DNA from: JBMTVN01 sp046047235
Lineage (GTDB): Bacteria; Verrucomicrobiota; Verrucomicrobiia; Limisphaerales; JAHDYP01
Direction: 5' to 3'
Assembly (NCBI GenBank): GCA_046047235.1
Contig: JBJOII010000105.1
Location: 1 to 15,111 of the forward strand
Length of the DNA: 15,111 nucleotides
Shown: positions 13,729 through 15,111 of the stretch, piece after piece
Layout of the letters: each line of letters begins with the position of its first letter
Position numbering within the stretch: the stretch's first letter is position 1
Made by a program: the position numbers and the translations under genes
The notes under the pieces: generated by a model
What the model saw: the letters and a program-made list of their open reading frames with translations, nothing else
Databases searched by the model: none
Told to the model about the DNA's origin: nothing

Positions 13729-15111
13729 GGCTTTTGGGTGGTGTTGGGGTAGTGGTGGCAGGCGGGTTTTGCGGTGGGAGGTAGGAGGAGAGTTTCAGTT
13801 CTGATCCATTGATGGAGAGCAGGCTGAGTTGGCCGGGTTGGGAGGGGTGTTCCTGACTGGCGACGAGGATGGCTCGTTGGCTGGCGATTTCGTTTTCGGT
13901 AATTGCCGGGGGGAGGAATCCGCCGGGGTGTTGTCGGGTCCAGAGCACTTGGCCGGAGTGGACGTCGATACAGGCGATCGTGGTGTAGGGGGTATTGGGT
14001 TGGGGGGAGGTGCGGAGGAGGAGTTCGGGTTGTCCGTCGCCGTTGATATCGGAGAGCGAGTCGATGATGACGGAGGCTGAATCATTGGAAGCGGGCATCC
14101 AGGGGAGGGCGATTTGGTGGGAGGGTTTGAGTTGTTTCGACGGGGTTGGTTGGAGGAGGAGGAGGGTTTGGCCTTGGAGCAGGAATGGGGGGGTGGGGGA
14201 GGTGGATTCGTGGTCTGGTGATATGGGGTTGGTGATGGAGGGAGGGTTTTGGGTTGGGCTGGTGGTTGTGAGTTGACTGATCAGGGTGGCGCCGAGGGCG
14301 AAGCAGCTGAGAGTGGCGAGCAGGAGGCTGACAGGGGTTGGGATTCGGGGGATTTGTCTGGTTTTGCGTGGAGGGTCGGTATGGAGGCCGTGTGGGCCGG
14401 TGGGGTTGAGGCCGGCTTCGACCCGTTGGAGGTCGGCGACGATATCGACCATATGGGCGTAGCGGTGTCGCCATTCGCGGGCCATGGCGCATTCGGCGAT
14501 TTGGGTGAGGTGTTGGGGGGCTGTGGGGTTGAGTTTTCGGATGGGAGTGGGTGGGGAGGTGAGGATTTTTCGGGTGATATCTTCGGCGGAGAGGCCTGAG
14601 TAGGGCGGGGATCCGGTGAGCATTTCATAGAGCACGGCGCCGAACGAGTAGATGTCGCACCGTGTATCTTCGGCTTCGCCGCGGGCGACTGCCGGGGACA
14701 TATAGGGTGCGGTGCCTTCGCGGTGTTCGCTGGTGATATCGACGACACTGTCATTGAAGACGGTGCGGGCGAGTCCGAAGTCAGTGAGGACGGCATCTCC
14801 GCGGTCGGTGAGGAGCACGTTGGCGGGTTTGAGGTCACGATGGATGATGCCGTGTTTATGGGCGTAGAGCAGGGCGGAGGCGATTTGCGACGCGAGGCGG
14901 AGAGTATCTGCGGTGGGGAGGGGGCCCTGTTGGTGGAGGTATTGGGCGAGGCTGCCCCTTTTGAGGTGGGGCATGACGAGGTAGGGGTGGGTGGGGGAGT
15001 TTTGGATTTCGAGGACGCGGAGGATATTGGGGTGATCGAATTGTTGGAGGTGGCGGGCTTCGGTGAGGAAGCGTTCCCGGCTTCTGGGGTGGGTGACGAG
15101 TTCCGGGAATG
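13673..15111 (-). CDS. Membrane Ser/Thr protein kinase (Hanks type) with extracytoplasmic FG-GAP-like region, 5' end cut
   Basis: 478 C-terminal residues are visible and the frame stays open to the right edge, so the glycine loop and the ATP-anchoring Lys are outside the window. Seen in order: an alpha-C-like helix with its Glu (RERFLTEARHL), the hinge stretch (PYLVMPHL), HRDLKPAN with catalytic Asp92 (visible numbering), DFGLA with Asp110, GTAPYMSP in the activation segment, and DIYSFGAVLYEMLTG. A membrane helix lies at about 258-281 (VSLLLATLSCFALGATLI). Outside the membrane the sequence has a Pro/Thr/Ser linker, then DINGDGQPELLL (354-365), a calcium-loop-like FG-GAP/VCBS motif, and IACIDVHSGQVLWTRQHPGG, typical of PQQ-type beta-propeller blades. 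The extracytoplasmic part is only about 190 residues, too short for a full propeller. The stop TAA lies inside the cyclase gene. Substrates are unknown. Confidence 0.92.
   Translation of the reverse strand, partial: FPELVTHPRSRERFLTEARHLQQFDHPNILRVLEIQNSPTHPYLVMPHLKRGSLAQYLHQQGPLPTADTLRLASQIASALLYAHKHGIIHRDLKPANVLLTDRGDAVLTDFGLARTVFNDSVVDITSEHREGTAPYMSPAVARGEAEDTRCDIYSFGAVLYEMLTGSPPYSGLSAEDITRKILTSPPTPIRKLNPTAPQHLTQIAECAMAREWRHRYAHMVDIVADLQRVEAGLNPTGPHGLHTDPPRKTRQIPRIPTPVSLLLATLSCFALGATLISQLTTTSPTQNPPSITNPISPDHESTSPTPPFLLQGQTLLLLQPTPSKQLKPSHQIALPWMPASNDSASVIIDSLSDINGDGQPELLLRTSPQPNTPYTTIACIDVHSGQVLWTRQHPGGFLPPAITENEIASQRAILVASQEHPSQPGQLSLLSINGSELKLSSYLPPQNPPATTTPTPPKSLTLQVNPSGNTSTSAPSP

Noticed and set aside
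1..15111. CRISPR arrays, tRNA or rRNA genes, insertion sequences, phage genes
   Set aside because: No regularly spaced repeats, cloverleaf-like sequence, transposase motifs or integrase motifs were seen on either strand.

Overview
The window is a gene-dense stretch of bacterial chromosome: 14 protein-coding genes (two cut by the window edges), no RNA genes, no mobile elements, and no gene-free stretch longer than 258 bases. The infA product, the GT28-type diglyceride glycosyltransferase, a LAB_N (lipid A biosynthesis N-terminal) protein, a TonB/ExbB/ExbD set and the many signalling fusions fit a Gram-negative member of the PVC group. I favour Verrucomicrobiota, but this is inference from protein style only.

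Layout: (1) 1-683 (+), the C-terminal part of an MGDG-synthase/MurG-like glycosyltransferase, followed by a terminator hairpin. (2) 831-4357 (-), a two-gene operon with an ATGA overlap: a DUF3142 lipoprotein, then a large exported helical-repeat protein. (3) 4616-6432 (+), a compact operon: a REC + PATAN (DUF4388) + roadblock-like regulator and two small proteins of unknown family. (4) 6467-9242 (-), LAB_N/zinc-ribbon membrane protein, infA, a TonB-like protein, ExbB/TolQ, ExbD/TolR. (5) 9377-13728 (+), a signalling operon: hybrid histidine kinase (CHASE8-like sensor, HAMP, HisKA, HATPase, REC, REC), a stand-alone response regulator, and an adenylate cyclase whose N-terminus carries two DHp-like segments and a REC but no kinase ATPase domain. 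(6) 13673-15111 (-), the 3' part of a membrane Ser/Thr protein kinase gene, overlapping the cyclase gene tail to tail by 56 bases.

Region 5 reads as a phosphorelay ending in cAMP synthesis: the membrane kinase senses something outside the cytoplasm, its own receivers and the small regulator shuttle phosphate, and the cyclase is gated by its own receiver. The DHp segment of the cyclase is so like that of the neighbouring kinase that local duplication is likely; the second copy in the cyclase has lost the phospho-accepting His. With the regulator in region 3 there are five receiver domains in the window.

The strongest global signal is strand asymmetry: the + strand is heavily G over C whichever way genes point, so + strand proteins are rich in Gly/Val/Glu/Arg and - strand proteins in Pro/Thr/Ser/Asn/Gln/His, and the - strand start codons lack purine-rich ribosome binding sites.
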